Assembly (NCBI GenBank): GCA_902766585.1
Contig: CACXDV010000249.1
Location: 1 to 13,295, forward strand
Source of the DNA: an uncultured Ruminococcus sp.
GTDB taxonomy: Bacteria; Bacillota; Clostridia; Oscillospirales; Acutalibacteraceae
Direction: 5' to 3'
DNA: 13,295 bases
Numbering within the stretch: position 1 is the first letter of the stretch; every line of letters starts with the position of its first letter. A program made the position numbers and the translations under genes. Positions 5,161 to 12,788 of this stretch are shown in pieces. The notes under the pieces are model-generated. The model was given only the letters and a program-made list of their open reading frames with translations, searched no databases and was not told the DNA's origin.

Positions 5161-7752
5161 ATGGATCTTCAGAAACTTACACAAAAAAGCATGGAAGCCC
5201 TGAAAAATGCACAGGGGATCTCCTCGGAATACGGCAATCAGCAAATAAGACAGGAGCATCTTCTTCTTGCTCTCATGCAGCAGCAGGACGGTCTTATTTC
5301 CGAGCTTGTAAAGAAGCTTGGCGCATCACGCGAGCTTATCTCATCAGAACTTGAAGCGGAGATCGATAAGCTTCCGAAGGTATCGGGAAGCGGAGTGGAT
5401 GCAAGCCGCATCTACATTTCAAAGGAAACGGATGATGCATTTACCGAGGCTGCACATCAGGCGGATAATATGAAGGATGATTATATTTCCGTCGAACACG
5501 TTATGCTGGGAATACTTATGAAGCCCCAGGATAATATCAAGCGTATCCTTGATAATGCGGGCATAACCATTCCCGCCTTCCTCAACGCTCTCAAGGAGGT
5601 AAGAGGAAATCAGCGCGTAACGACAGATACTCCGGAGGATACCTATGATGTTCTGAAAAAATACGGTCAGGATCTTGTTGAGCTGGCACGTCAGCAGAAG
5701 CTTGATCCCGTTATCGGAAGAGATGAGGAAATAAGAAATGTTATCCGCATCCTCTCCCGCAAAACAAAGAATAACCCCTGTCTTATCGGTGAACCCGGTG
5801 TCGGCAAAACAGCAATTGCCGAAGGACTCGCAATTCGTATAGTTAAGGGAGATGTTCCCGATAACCTCAAGAACCGCCGTCTTTTCTCTCTCGACATGGG
5901 CGCGCTTATTGCCGGCGCAAAGTTCAGAGGCGAATTTGAGGAAAGATTAAAGGCAGTCCTTAATGAAGTTAAAAAGAGCAATGGAGATATCATACTCTTT
6001 ATAGATGAGCTTCATACGATCGTCGGAGCAGGAAAATCCGACGGCGCAATGGATGCGGGAAACCTTCTCAAGCCTATGCTGGCAAGAGGCGAACTGCACT
6101 GTATAGGCGCAACAACGCTAAACGAATATCGTATGTATATAGAAAAGGATCCCGCACTTGAGCGCCGTTTCCAGCCCGTTCTTGTTCCCGAACCGACCGT
6201 AGAGGACTGTATCTCTATAATGAGAGGTCTTAAGGAACGCTATGAGGTATATCACGGTGTCAAGATACAGGATCAGGCGCTTATTGCCGCGACAGTTCTT
6301 TCAAACCGCTATATTTCCGACCGTTTCCTTCCCGATAAGGCTATTGACCTCGTTGATGAAGCCTGTGCGCTTATCAAGACAGAAATGAACAGTATGCCTA
6401 TCGAAATGGATACGATCTCCCATAAGATAATGCAGCTTGAAATAGAAGAAGCTGCTCTTACAAAGGAAACAGACAAGCTTTCACAGGAGCATCTTGCACA
6501 GATCCGCGAGGAGCTTGCAAATCACCGTGAGGAATTCAATTCCATGAAGGCGAAATGGGAAAATGAAAAGCAGGGCATTGAAAAGGTACAGAAGCTCCGT
6601 GAGGAGATCGAGCATACCAATGCGCTCATAGAGAAGGCTCAGAATGAATATGACCTTGCAAAAGCAGCCGAACTGAAATACGGAAAGCTTCCTCCCCTCC
6701 AGAAGGAGCTTGCAGAGGAGGAAAAGAAGGCAGAGGAGCTTAAAAATACACTTCTCCGCGACAGAGTAACAGAAGAAGAGATCGCAAGGATAGTAGCCCG
6801 CTGGACAGGTATCCCCGTATCGAAGCTCATGGAGGGCGAAAGAGAAAAGCTCCTCCACCTCGATGATACCATTCACAAGAGAGTTATCGGTCAGGATGAA
6901 GCCGTTGAGAAGGTATGCGATGCGATACTGAGATCACGCGCCGGCATACAGGATCCTAAAAGACCTATCGGCTCCTTCCTTTTCCTCGGTCCGACAGGTG
7001 TAGGCAAGACAGAGCTTGCAAAGGCACTTGCACAGGCATTGTTTGATGATGAAAAAAGCATGATAAGACTTGATATGAGTGAATACATGGAGAAGCACTC
7101 CGTATCCCGTCTTATAGGAGCGCCTCCCGGATATGTAGGCTATGATGAGGGCGGTCAGCTTACAGAGGCAGTCCGCCGCAAGCCTTATGCCGTTATCCTC
7201 TTTGATGAGGTGGAAAAGGCTCATCCTGATGTATTCAACATTCTCCTACAGGTGCTTGATGACGGCCGTGTTACCGACAGCCAGGGCAGGACAGTAGATT
7301 TTAAAAATACCATTATCATTCTCACCTCCAACCTCGGCTCAGACATGATACTCGAAGGCATTGATGACAAGGGTGAGATAAGCGAAACTGCAAGAAAGGC
7401 TGTTACAAATATCCTTAAGCGCAGCTTCCGTCCGGAATTTCTCAACAGACTTGATGAGATCGTATTCTACAAGCCTCTCACAAAGGAGAACATTTCCGGT
7501 ATCGTTGACCTTCTCATTTCTGCCCTTGATAAGCGTCTTGAGGACAAGCAGCTTGATCTTAAGGTAACTGATGATGCCAAGAATTATATTATTGACAACG
7601 GCTATGATCCGATCTACGGCGCAAGACCTCTTAAGAGATTCCTTCAGTCCAGAGTTGAAACGCTTCTCGCAAGAAAGCTCATATCCGATGATATTGAGCC
7701 GGGAACAGTGCTTACCATTGATATGGAAAACGGTGAGCTTGTTATAAGATAA
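5161..7752 (+). CDS. clpB: ATP-dependent protein disaggregase ClpB
   Basis: An 863-residue hexameric AAA+ chaperone of the cytoplasm that pulls polypeptides out of aggregates together with DnaK. The length matches E. coli ClpB (857). Order of parts: Clp N-terminal repeat domain (about 1-145); first AAA+ domain with Walker A GEPGVGKT (210-217) and Walker B ILFIDE (D282, E283); the coiled-coil M domain (about 400-530), very rich in Glu, Lys and Leu, which separates ClpB from ClpA and ClpC; second AAA+ domain with Walker A GPTGVGKT (610-617), Walker B VILFDE (D682, E683) and sensor TSNLGSD; C-terminal small domain with GARPLKR. No ClpP-binding loop is evident. AAGAAGG lies eight bases before the ATG. 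It is monocistronic, with its own promoter and terminator. Confidence 0.98.
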   Translation: MDLQKLTQKSMEALKNAQGISSEYGNQQIRQEHLLLALMQQQDGLISELVKKLGASRELISSELEAEIDKLPKVSGSGVDASRIYISKETDDAFTEAAHQADNMKDDYISVEHVMLGILMKPQDNIKRILDNAGITIPAFLNALKEVRGNQRVTTDTPEDTYDVLKKYGQDLVELARQQKLDPVIGRDEEIRNVIRILSRKTKNNPCLIGEPGVGKTAIAEGLAIRIVKGDVPDNLKNRRLFSLDMGALIAGAKFRGEFEERLKAVLNEVKKSNGDIILFIDELHTIVGAGKSDGAMDAGNLLKPMLARGELHCIGATTLNEYRMYIEKDPALERRFQPVLVPEPTVEDCISIMRGLKERYEVYHGVKIQDQALIAATVLSNRYISDRFLPDKAIDLVDEACALIKTEMNSMPIEMDTISHKIMQLEIEEAALTKETDKLSQEHLAQIREELANHREEFNSMKAKWENEKQGIEKVQKLREEIEHTNALIEKAQNEYDLAKAAELKYGKLPPLQKELAEEEKKAEELKNTLLRDRVTEEEIARIVARWTGIPVSKLMEGEREKLLHLDDTIHKRVIGQDEAVEKVCDAILRSRAGIQDPKRPIGSFLFLGPTGVGKTELAKALAQALFDDEKSMIRLDMSEYMEKHSVSRLIGAPPGYVGYDEGGQLTEAVRRKPYAVILFDEVEKAHPDVFNILLQVLDDGRVTDSQGRTVDFKNTIIILTSNLGSDMILEGIDDKGEISETARKAVTNILKRSFRPEFLNRLDEIVFYKPLTKENISGIVDLLISALDKRLEDKQLDLKVTDDAKNYIIDNGYDPIYGARPLKRFLQSRVETLLARKLISDDIEPGTVLTIDMENGELVIR

Positions 7753-7765
7753 TACTGATATATGA

Positions 7766-7802
7766 GCTGCCGCATTATTCCGAATGCGGCAGCCATTTTT
7801 TT
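7766..7802 (+). terminator. Rho-independent terminator of clpB
   Basis: A perfect 11-bp stem (GCTGCCGCATT against AATGCGGCAGC, six-base loop) starts 13 bp after the clpB stop and is followed by CATTTTTTT. The T run also forms the first bases of the left copy of the 18-bp direct repeat. Confidence 0.9.
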
Positions 7803-7817
7803 GTCAATAGTATTATA
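7800..7817 (+). repeat. 18-bp direct repeat, left copy
   Basis: TTTGTCAATAGTATTATA, identical to 7991-8008. The two copies bracket 173 bp of non-coding DNA between clpB and the convergent lipoprotein gene. The role is unknown; they could mark the ends of an inserted segment or be binding sites. Confidence 0.6.
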
Positions 7818-7832
7818 GTATTCAGAATCACT

Positions 7833-7961
7833 GTTGAAAAATCAACTTTTTCCACCCTCTCGTTTTAACTTTTCAACATTCAAATGTTGAAAAGGTTGAA
7901 AACCTTGTATTCAAGCCAATTATTACAATTTTGTCATTGTTGATAATAAACCGGTTTCAAC
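7833..7961. repeat. Cluster of GTTGAAA words forming overlapping hairpins, non-coding
   Basis: GTTGAAAA occurs on the plus strand at 7833, 7886 and 7895 and in reverse complement at 7870-7877; a GTTGAAA reverse complement lies at 7955-7961. They build a perfect 12-bp inverted repeat (CTTTTCAACATT, two-base loop, AATGTTGAAAAG; 7869-7894), a small stem GTTGA/TCAAC (7833-7846) and a second stem AAGGTT/AACCTT (7892-7906) that overlaps the first, so the two cannot form together. Both flanking genes end here, so no promoter is required. No open frame of note exists. The function is unknown: protein-binding array, structured RNA or relic of an insertion are all possible. Confidence 0.55.
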
Positions 7962-7990
7962 ATTTTATTACAAAAACACCCGAATTACGA

Positions 7991-8008
7991 TTTGTCAATA
8001 GTATTATA
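7991..8008 (+). repeat. 18-bp direct repeat, right copy
   Basis: Exact second copy of TTTGTCAATAGTATTATA, offset by 191 bp from the first. A separate 10-bp direct repeat CCGAATTACG occurs on either side of it at 7980-7989 and 8043-8052. Confidence 0.6.
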
Positions 8009-8054
8009 AAGACCTTTTAATGATGTGAAATTATCATACCTGCCGAATTACGGC

Positions 8055-8094
8055 AAAAAAAAAGACTGCTGTACCTGAATTTGTACAGCAGTCT
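8055..8094 (-). terminator. Rho-independent terminator of the DUF815/lipoprotein operon
   Basis: On the minus strand a perfect 12-bp stem (AGACTGCTGTAC against GTACAGCAGTCT, eight-base loop) runs straight into nine T residues, four bases after the lipoprotein stop codon. It is one of the strongest terminators in the window and faces the clpB terminator. Confidence 0.92.
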
Positions 8095-8098
8095 GTAT

Positions 8099-9484
8099 TT
8101 ATTGATTTTCAGCAGCACTCTGCTCCGCTGATTTCGGCATAGGCTTTACCTTATCCGAGAAAAGAAGGACCAGATCGTCATGCTCTGCATAACCGTCCTC
8201 TGTAAGACCGTTCTGCTTTTCAAAAGCCCTAACAGCCACAGCAGTCTGCTCTCCGTAAAAGTCTGTTATGCCGTTTTCAAATTTACCGAAGCCAAGCTCC
8301 TTGAGCCTTGTCTGTATCTTTACGACATCATCGCCCATTTCACCCTGACCGTAAGCTGTATAATCATTTATCACAAGCGAATCATCAGCCTTGACCTGTG
8401 AGCTTTCGGGTTTGCTTTCTTCGGGCTTGCTTTCGGGTTTGCTTTCAGTTTTGCTTTCTTCGGGCTTGCTTTCAGTTTTGCTTTCTTCGGGTTTGCTTTC
8501 AGTTTTGCTTTCTTCGGGTTTGCTTTCGGTTTTGCTTTCTTCGGGTTTGCTTTCGGTTTTGCTTTCCGGCTTACTTTGCTGTGAAGCCTCTGACTGCTCG
8601 CTGCTGCCGGATGCCACCTCCGGATATACCGTTTCTATAATAAATGAAAGCACCTCAGTCATAGTCTCGCCCTGTCTGCTGAAAACATTTTCATCTATTT
8701 CATAGACATCACCGTTTTTAACAGCATCAACAGCCTGGAAATTTTTCTCCGAAAGGATAGCGGACTTGACACCTACCGGACAGAAAATGAATTTAGGATT
8801 ATCGCGCCTTACAGCATTAAGAATATCCTCATTTGACATAAAGTCCGAGCAAATATTTATCATATTGGCATATTCAAAAAGTCTGCCGCAGAAGCTGCCC
8901 GATGAAGCGGCATTTCCCTTAACATCATAAAGATAGCAGCCCGTGACCGGTACATCCCTCTGAGGAACGATCCTCTGCAGATCGGAAAGGGTTATCAGAA
9001 GATTCGCAGCCTTCTTTTCTCCCTTTTTTCTGCCTGTTTCGGTACCGTCCATCATTGAGCCGAGGCTTTCATACAGTACTTTAAGGTCATCTCCGGTCTG
9101 TGCCGTTATCATATTTAAAACCGTATAATTTTCCTCAGTAAGAGTTGAGACCGGCAGATTGACAACAGAATTATCTATAAGAATAAGATCCGGCTCGATA
9201 TCCTCAATTTTCTGAATACTCGGCGCAGTTTTTGAGCCTACTGTCGGTATTCCGGCAAGCTCCTGCTGTGTACATTCGTCCGACCTTGCCTTTATCGAAT
9301 CCGCAAAACCGCAGGTAATAAGTATATCGGCAATTGAGTCACTCAGACATACCACTCTTTTGGGCTTTTCCTTGATTGTATAGCCGGCGATGCTTACAGG
9401 ATATTCCCCGTTGGAAACAGCAGAGCAGGCGGCTGCCGAAAGGCATATTGCCGCTGCCGCAATTATCGAAATTATCTTTTTCAT
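8099..9484 (-). CDS. Lipoprotein: BtuF/FhuD-like binding domain, repeat spacer and peptidoglycan-binding domain
   Basis: A 461-residue exported protein. A signal peptide with lipobox LSAAAC predicts lipid attachment at Cys20. Residues about 30-295 resemble the periplasmic-binding-protein 2 fold of vitamin B12, haem and siderophore receptors (KPKRVVCLSDSIADIL, the IQKIEDIEPDLILI stretch, GDVYEIDENVF). Residues about 304-361 are a spacer of a nine-residue repeat KPEESKTES. Residues about 375-440 match the peptidoglycan-binding-1 domain (DVVKIQTRLKELGF, FYGEQTAVAVRAFEKQNGL). The protein is thus anchored in the membrane at one end and probably held to the wall at the other. AAGGAG nine bases before the ATG overlaps the stop of the upstream ATPase gene. 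No permease or transporter ATPase is adjacent, so uptake is uncertain and a sensing or structural role is possible. The ligand is unknown. Confidence 0.85.
   Translation of the reverse strand: MKKIISIIAAAAICLSAAACSAVSNGEYPVSIAGYTIKEKPKRVVCLSDSIADILITCGFADSIKARSDECTQQELAGIPTVGSKTAPSIQKIEDIEPDLILIDNSVVNLPVSTLTEENYTVLNMITAQTGDDLKVLYESLGSMMDGTETGRKKGEKKAANLLITLSDLQRIVPQRDVPVTGCYLYDVKGNAASSGSFCGRLFEYANMINICSDFMSNEDILNAVRRDNPKFIFCPVGVKSAILSEKNFQAVDAVKNGDVYEIDENVFSRQGETMTEVLSFIIETVYPEVASGSSEQSEASQQSKPESKTESKPEESKTESKPEESKTESKPEESKTESKPEESKTESKPESKPEESKPESSQVKADDSLVINDYTAYGQGEMGDDVVKIQTRLKELGFGKFENGITDFYGEQTAVAVRAFEKQNGLTEDGYAEHDDLVLLFSDKVKPMPKSAEQSAAENQ
8402..8574 (-). repeat. 27-bp tandem repeat encoding the Lys/Pro/Glu/Ser spacer
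   Basis: On the plus strand the unit boundary GCTTTC recurs at 8441, 8468, 8495, 8522 and 8549, an exact 27-bp period; four units are nearly identical and the flanking ones degenerate or shortened. Differences are single synonymous changes (for example AGT/GGT and GGC/GGT). The period is a multiple of three, so copy-number change would alter spacer length without breaking the frame. Confidence 0.9.
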
Positions 9485-9497
9485 ATCTCTTTACTCC

Positions 9498-10745
9498 TTA
9501 ATTCCTTTTGACAATACCCGCCTCAACAGCGGCAATAAACTGGCGCGCACACCTCGGTGAACGTCCTCCTCTTTCCAAAGCCCACTGCTCTGCCGCAGCG
9601 GCAAGCCAATTATTATATTCCTCATTATCCGGTTTTCCGGCGAGGCTGAGTACTATTTTAAGATATTCCTTCTTATCCGGCTTGCTGAAATTGATACTAA
9701 GACCAAACCTGTCCGAAAGCGAAAGCGTCTCCTGCATTGAATCATTTCTGTGCAGGTCGTCGCCGTCCCTGTCGGAAAAGCTTTCCTTAATAAGATGACG
9801 GCGGTTTGATGTAGCGTAGATAAGCGTATTATCAGGTCTCGCAGCAAGTCCGCCTTCAAGCACAGCCTTAAGCTCGGCATAGCTCTTATCCTCACTGCTG
9901 AATGAAAGGTCATCTATAAAGATTATGAATTTAAGCGGCAGTCCCGCTATTTTATCTACCAGCACAGGAAATTCTCCGAGCCTGTCCTTCGGCATCTCGA
10001 CCATACGGAGACCGTCTTTATAGCAGCTATTAAGTATCGCCTTTACCGTTGATGATTTACCTGTACCCCTGTCGCCGTATAAAAGACAGTTGTTGCAGAC
10101 AGCTCCGCCCAGAAAGGCAGTGGTATTGTCGATAACGAGCTTCCTTTGCAGTTCATAGCCCTTAAGCTCGGACAGTGATACTGTATCGGGGAAAACCACA
10201 GGCTCAATACTTCCGTCACGCCAGATAAACGCTCTGTAACGTGCGAACATTCCGCAGCCATGTCCCTTATAATATTCGGCAAGAAGCGCCGCCGCATTTT
10301 TTTCATCCCTGAACTGCTCAACGGGCTTTCCCGTTTCCCACTTCGGAAGGGTAACGGCAACAGTACCGAGAACGTCCTTGCAGCAATAATCATTTATAAT
10401 ATCCGAGGGACTGATACGGCTTATTTTATTTATTGCGGCAATATCTCTTTGAACAGCGTCCATATCCTGCTTTTTAAGCTCAGAATACCTGCCTGCCGCG
10501 CAAGCTCTCGAAAAAGCATTTTCATCAAACAAAGCCGCCTCCGAGAGACATTTTGCCAGAGAATCGGAATAGCCCCTGTCACACAGAAGCGCAACAAACT
10601 CGCCCCATGCTCTGAGAAATTCATGCACAGGCGAATCGACAGCACAAAGAAGTCTGTAATATGCTCCGGGTACGGTACGCTGCATTATCCCCTTATATAT
10701 AGAAAGTGATGACATCAGCATCGCAGCCTCTTGAGTTCTGTTCAT
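9498..10745 (-). CDS. DUF815-family AAA+ ATPase
   Basis: A 415-residue cytoplasmic ATPase. The N-terminal half (1-190) is family-specific and helical. The ATPase core begins at LKGYELQRK (194-202) and contains Walker A GDRGTGKS (224-231), Walker B FIIFIDD (273-279), a sensor-1-like ATSNRRH (311-317) and SLSDRFGL (342-349), whose Arg is a candidate arginine finger. These stretches are characteristic of DUF815 proteins, common in Firmicutes and some proteobacteria; their substrate is not established to my knowledge. The start ATG at 10743-10745 has AGGAAG ten bases upstream. A strong promoter precedes it and the lipoprotein follows after 13 bp, so the two are co-transcribed. No truncation is seen. 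Confidence 0.9.
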   Translation of the reverse strand: MNRTQEAAMLMSSLSIYKGIMQRTVPGAYYRLLCAVDSPVHEFLRAWGEFVALLCDRGYSDSLAKCLSEAALFDENAFSRACAAGRYSELKKQDMDAVQRDIAAINKISRISPSDIINDYCCKDVLGTVAVTLPKWETGKPVEQFRDEKNAAALLAEYYKGHGCGMFARYRAFIWRDGSIEPVVFPDTVSLSELKGYELQRKLVIDNTTAFLGGAVCNNCLLYGDRGTGKSSTVKAILNSCYKDGLRMVEMPKDRLGEFPVLVDKIAGLPLKFIIFIDDLSFSSEDKSYAELKAVLEGGLAARPDNTLIYATSNRRHLIKESFSDRDGDDLHRNDSMQETLSLSDRFGLSINFSKPDKKEYLKIVLSLAGKPDNEEYNNWLAAAAEQWALERGGRSPRCARQFIAAVEAGIVKRN

Positions 10746-10789
10746 AATATTTCATCTTCCTGTTTCAGAATATTAAAAATACATAACTT

Positions 10790-10818
10790 ATTTTACAATG
10801 AAATCCGCAGTTAGTCAA
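10790..10818 (-). promoter_or_regulatory. Sigma-A promoter of the DUF815/lipoprotein operon
   Basis: On the minus strand TTGACT (10813-10818) and TAAAAT (10790-10795) are exactly 17 bases apart, close to consensus. The first gene begins about 45 bases downstream. The remaining divergent gap up to 10942 is AT-rich. I see no clear promoter there for the plus-strand PH-domain genes; the octamer ATCCGCAG occurs twice (10803 and 10884). Confidence 0.8.
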
Positions 10819-10942
10819 TTTCAATATTGTTACAATTACGATTAAATTCAGGATAATTTCTATAGTAAATGAAATTTATGATTATCCGCAGGCAAAAAAG
10901 TACATAATAATAACAAATCATCTGCCGATAAGGAAAACCATA

Positions 10943-11389
10943 ATGACTGCCGGAAATATCATCTCTCCGCTTTTTCAAAACTGCCTGAGGATAAAAGTAA
11001 TAATCATTTACACATTTCTCCTGATCCTTACTGTTCTTTCCGCTTATTTTACAGGCATAACCGCTGCATTTTTTCTGCTGATCATATGGACAGTGCTTTT
11101 CTTTGTGATATCGTCCTTTTATATTCCCGCCCTGTGCAGTTCTGAATACTGCTCGCTTCAAAGCAAGGGCATATTCATCAAAAGGGGCTTGTTTTTCAAA
11201 AGCTCGGTATTCATTGATTACAGCAGCATTGAATACTGCATACTGATAATTACTCCGTCGGACAGGCTGTACGGTCTTTGCACTCTGATAATATTGTGCG
11301 AAGGAAGCCGAGAAGCGATACACGGACTAAAACTGCATACAGGAGAAAGGATAATCAGCAAAAAAAGGAGACGGGACAATGAAGCGTAA
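10943..11389 (+). CDS. Small membrane protein with bacterial PH domain (YdbS-like)
   Basis: A 148-residue protein with two hydrophobic segments (about 17-36 and 39-60) forming a hairpin in the membrane. A soluble C-terminal region (about 66-135) follows, reading SLQSKGIFIKRGLFFKSSVFI then VFIDYSSIEYCILI in part, the pattern of the bacterial PH_2/DUF304 fold. A basic tail closes it. Such proteins are usually encoded as a pair, a short one followed by a long one, as here. The stop overlaps the start of the next gene by 11 bp, indicating translational coupling. AAGGA lies eight bases before the ATG. The biochemical role of the family is poorly defined; B. subtilis YdbS/YdbT have been linked to resistance to certain bacteriocins. 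Divergence from typical YdbS is considerable. Confidence 0.75.
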   Translation: MTAGNIISPLFQNCLRIKVIIIYTFLLILTVLSAYFTGITAAFFLLIIWTVLFFVISSFYIPALCSSEYCSLQSKGIFIKRGLFFKSSVFIDYSSIEYCILIITPSDRLYGLCTLIILCEGSREAIHGLKLHTGERIISKKRRRDNEA

Positions 11390-12788
11390 AAAGCTATACA
11401 GACATATGCATTATTCAGCCGCGCTGAAAAAACTGCGATTGTCTGCGGTCATATCCGTCATACCCCTGATAGAGCAGCTTCTTATGCATCCGGCGGATAT
11501 CTCCCCCGCGACCGTCAGCATCGGCACCGCCTTTACCTCTGTAATGCTTTTATGGGGCATACTGTCCTACAGAAGCATTACCTACAGGCTGACACCAAAC
11601 GGAATCAAGCTGAAAAACGGTATACTCAGCAGAAGGATATTTACAGTTCCGTATAACAGGCTTCGGGTGCTTACCTTTTCACAGGGACTGACAGAAAGGC
11701 TTACGGGCGGCGTATCGGTATTCCTCGATACTGCCGCTGTTCTCCGGAGATACAGGGATATACCCGTCTGTCTCCCGCTGAAAAATGCTGCAAGAGTCAA
11801 GAAGCTTTTTTCCGGAAGGAATGAGCCTCTGTACCGCTGCAATATTTTTGGCGCGCTTTTTTCCGCCGCATTTTTATCCGAACCTGCAGCGGATGCATTC
11901 CTGCTGATACCCGTACTGAGTCAGGCTGCCGCCGTTACCGGAAACGGCGCAAAAGCCCTGACCGCCGGCTATGATATTTCGTTAAGACTTCTTCACTCAT
12001 TCAGCCCCGGAAGCATACTTATTTTTTCAGGACTTTTTTTCTCGCTATGGCTTACGGCGGTACTGATAAGAGCATTAAGACTTATGAAGCTTTCATCGTC
12101 CGTAAGCGGAAAATATGCCGTGACGGAAAGAGGAATACTCACAAGGGTAATATCCTTTTCAAGACTTGACGGCATCTGTGCGCTTGTAAAGGAGCAAAGC
12201 GGACTGATGTATCTGCTGAAAAGAAACAATATTTTTCTTTACACCGCCGGATATGAACCAAGAGGCAGGGAGAAGAATCTCTTTGCCCCTGCACAGCCTG
12301 ACCGTTTATTTTTGGAGCTGAAAAACAATGTCTTTAAATTTGACGGAAAAGAAAAAGTCATCATATCTCCGCCCCGTAAAGCTGTTTTTTCATATATTGC
12401 CTTATACCTCATAGAGATAATGTGCATTTCAGCGGGAGGGATATTCTGCATTGTGCTTGGCTTCGGTTCGCCGGGAACGCTTATATTGTGCCTTGTACCT
12501 CTGTTCCTGAGAAGAATGATATTTGTCATAATCACCTTCAAGGGCTATTACGCTTCGGTCTGTGAAAATCATATCTGCATCCGCACCTGCAAAAAAATGA
12601 AGCTCAGAAGCTATTATTTACCCTTCGGAAGCATACAGAAAATCATAATAAAACAGAACCCCTTACAAAGAAAAAAGCACACCTGTACGATGTGCCTTTA
12701 TATTTATTCATCAAGAGAGCTTTGCATACCTCTTAAACATCTGAGGGAAAGCGATGTCCGCATTTTTATTAAAAGTATCAATTGCTGA
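11379..12788 (+). CDS. Polytopic membrane protein with repeated bacterial PH domains (YdbT-like)
   Basis: A 469-residue protein, close to the length of YdbT-type partners. Membrane segments are visible at about 20-36, 45-63, 155-185, 210-232 and two at 338-362 and 366-386. Between them lie three PH-like soluble modules: 66-145 (ITYRLTPNGIKLKNGILSRR, then VPYNRLRVLTFSQGLTERL), about 243-312 (YAVTERGILTRVISFSRLDG) and 388-465. The alternation of paired membrane segments with PH modules is the hallmark of this family. GGAG eight bases before ATG 11379 lies inside the upstream gene. The stop codon overlaps the end of a convergent gene, leaving no room for a private terminator. It probably acts with the YdbS-like protein in one membrane complex; its target is unknown. 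Confidence 0.82.
   Translation: MKRKKLYRHMHYSAALKKLRLSAVISVIPLIEQLLMHPADISPATVSIGTAFTSVMLLWGILSYRSITYRLTPNGIKLKNGILSRRIFTVPYNRLRVLTFSQGLTERLTGGVSVFLDTAAVLRRYRDIPVCLPLKNAARVKKLFSGRNEPLYRCNIFGALFSAAFLSEPAADAFLLIPVLSQAAAVTGNGAKALTAGYDISLRLLHSFSPGSILIFSGLFFSLWLTAVLIRALRLMKLSSSVSGKYAVTERGILTRVISFSRLDGICALVKEQSGLMYLLKRNNIFLYTAGYEPRGREKNLFAPAQPDRLFLELKNNVFKFDGKEKVIISPPRKAVFSYIALYLIEIMCISAGGIFCIVLGFGSPGTLILCLVPLFLRRMIFVIITFKGYYASVCENHICIRTCKKMKLRSYYLPFGSIQKIIIKQNPLQRKKHTCTMCLYIYSSRELCIPLKHLRESDVRIFIKSINC

Noticed and set aside
8402..8574. CRISPR-like regular repeats
   Set aside because: The 27-bp units are contiguous with no unique spacers and translate into a regular KPEESKTES protein repeat.
8391..8705. 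Plus-strand frames rich in Ser-Gly-Leu-Leu or Cys-Phe repeats
   Set aside because: They are antisense reflections of the 27-bp repeat in the lipoprotein gene; no ribosome binding site and no plausible protein pattern.
10811..11323. Minus-strand frame of 170 codons opposite the YdbS-like gene
   Set aside because: It crosses the promoter of the DUF815 operon, has an unnatural Tyr/Asn/Lys-rich composition and mirrors a membrane-protein gene with a good ribosome binding site.
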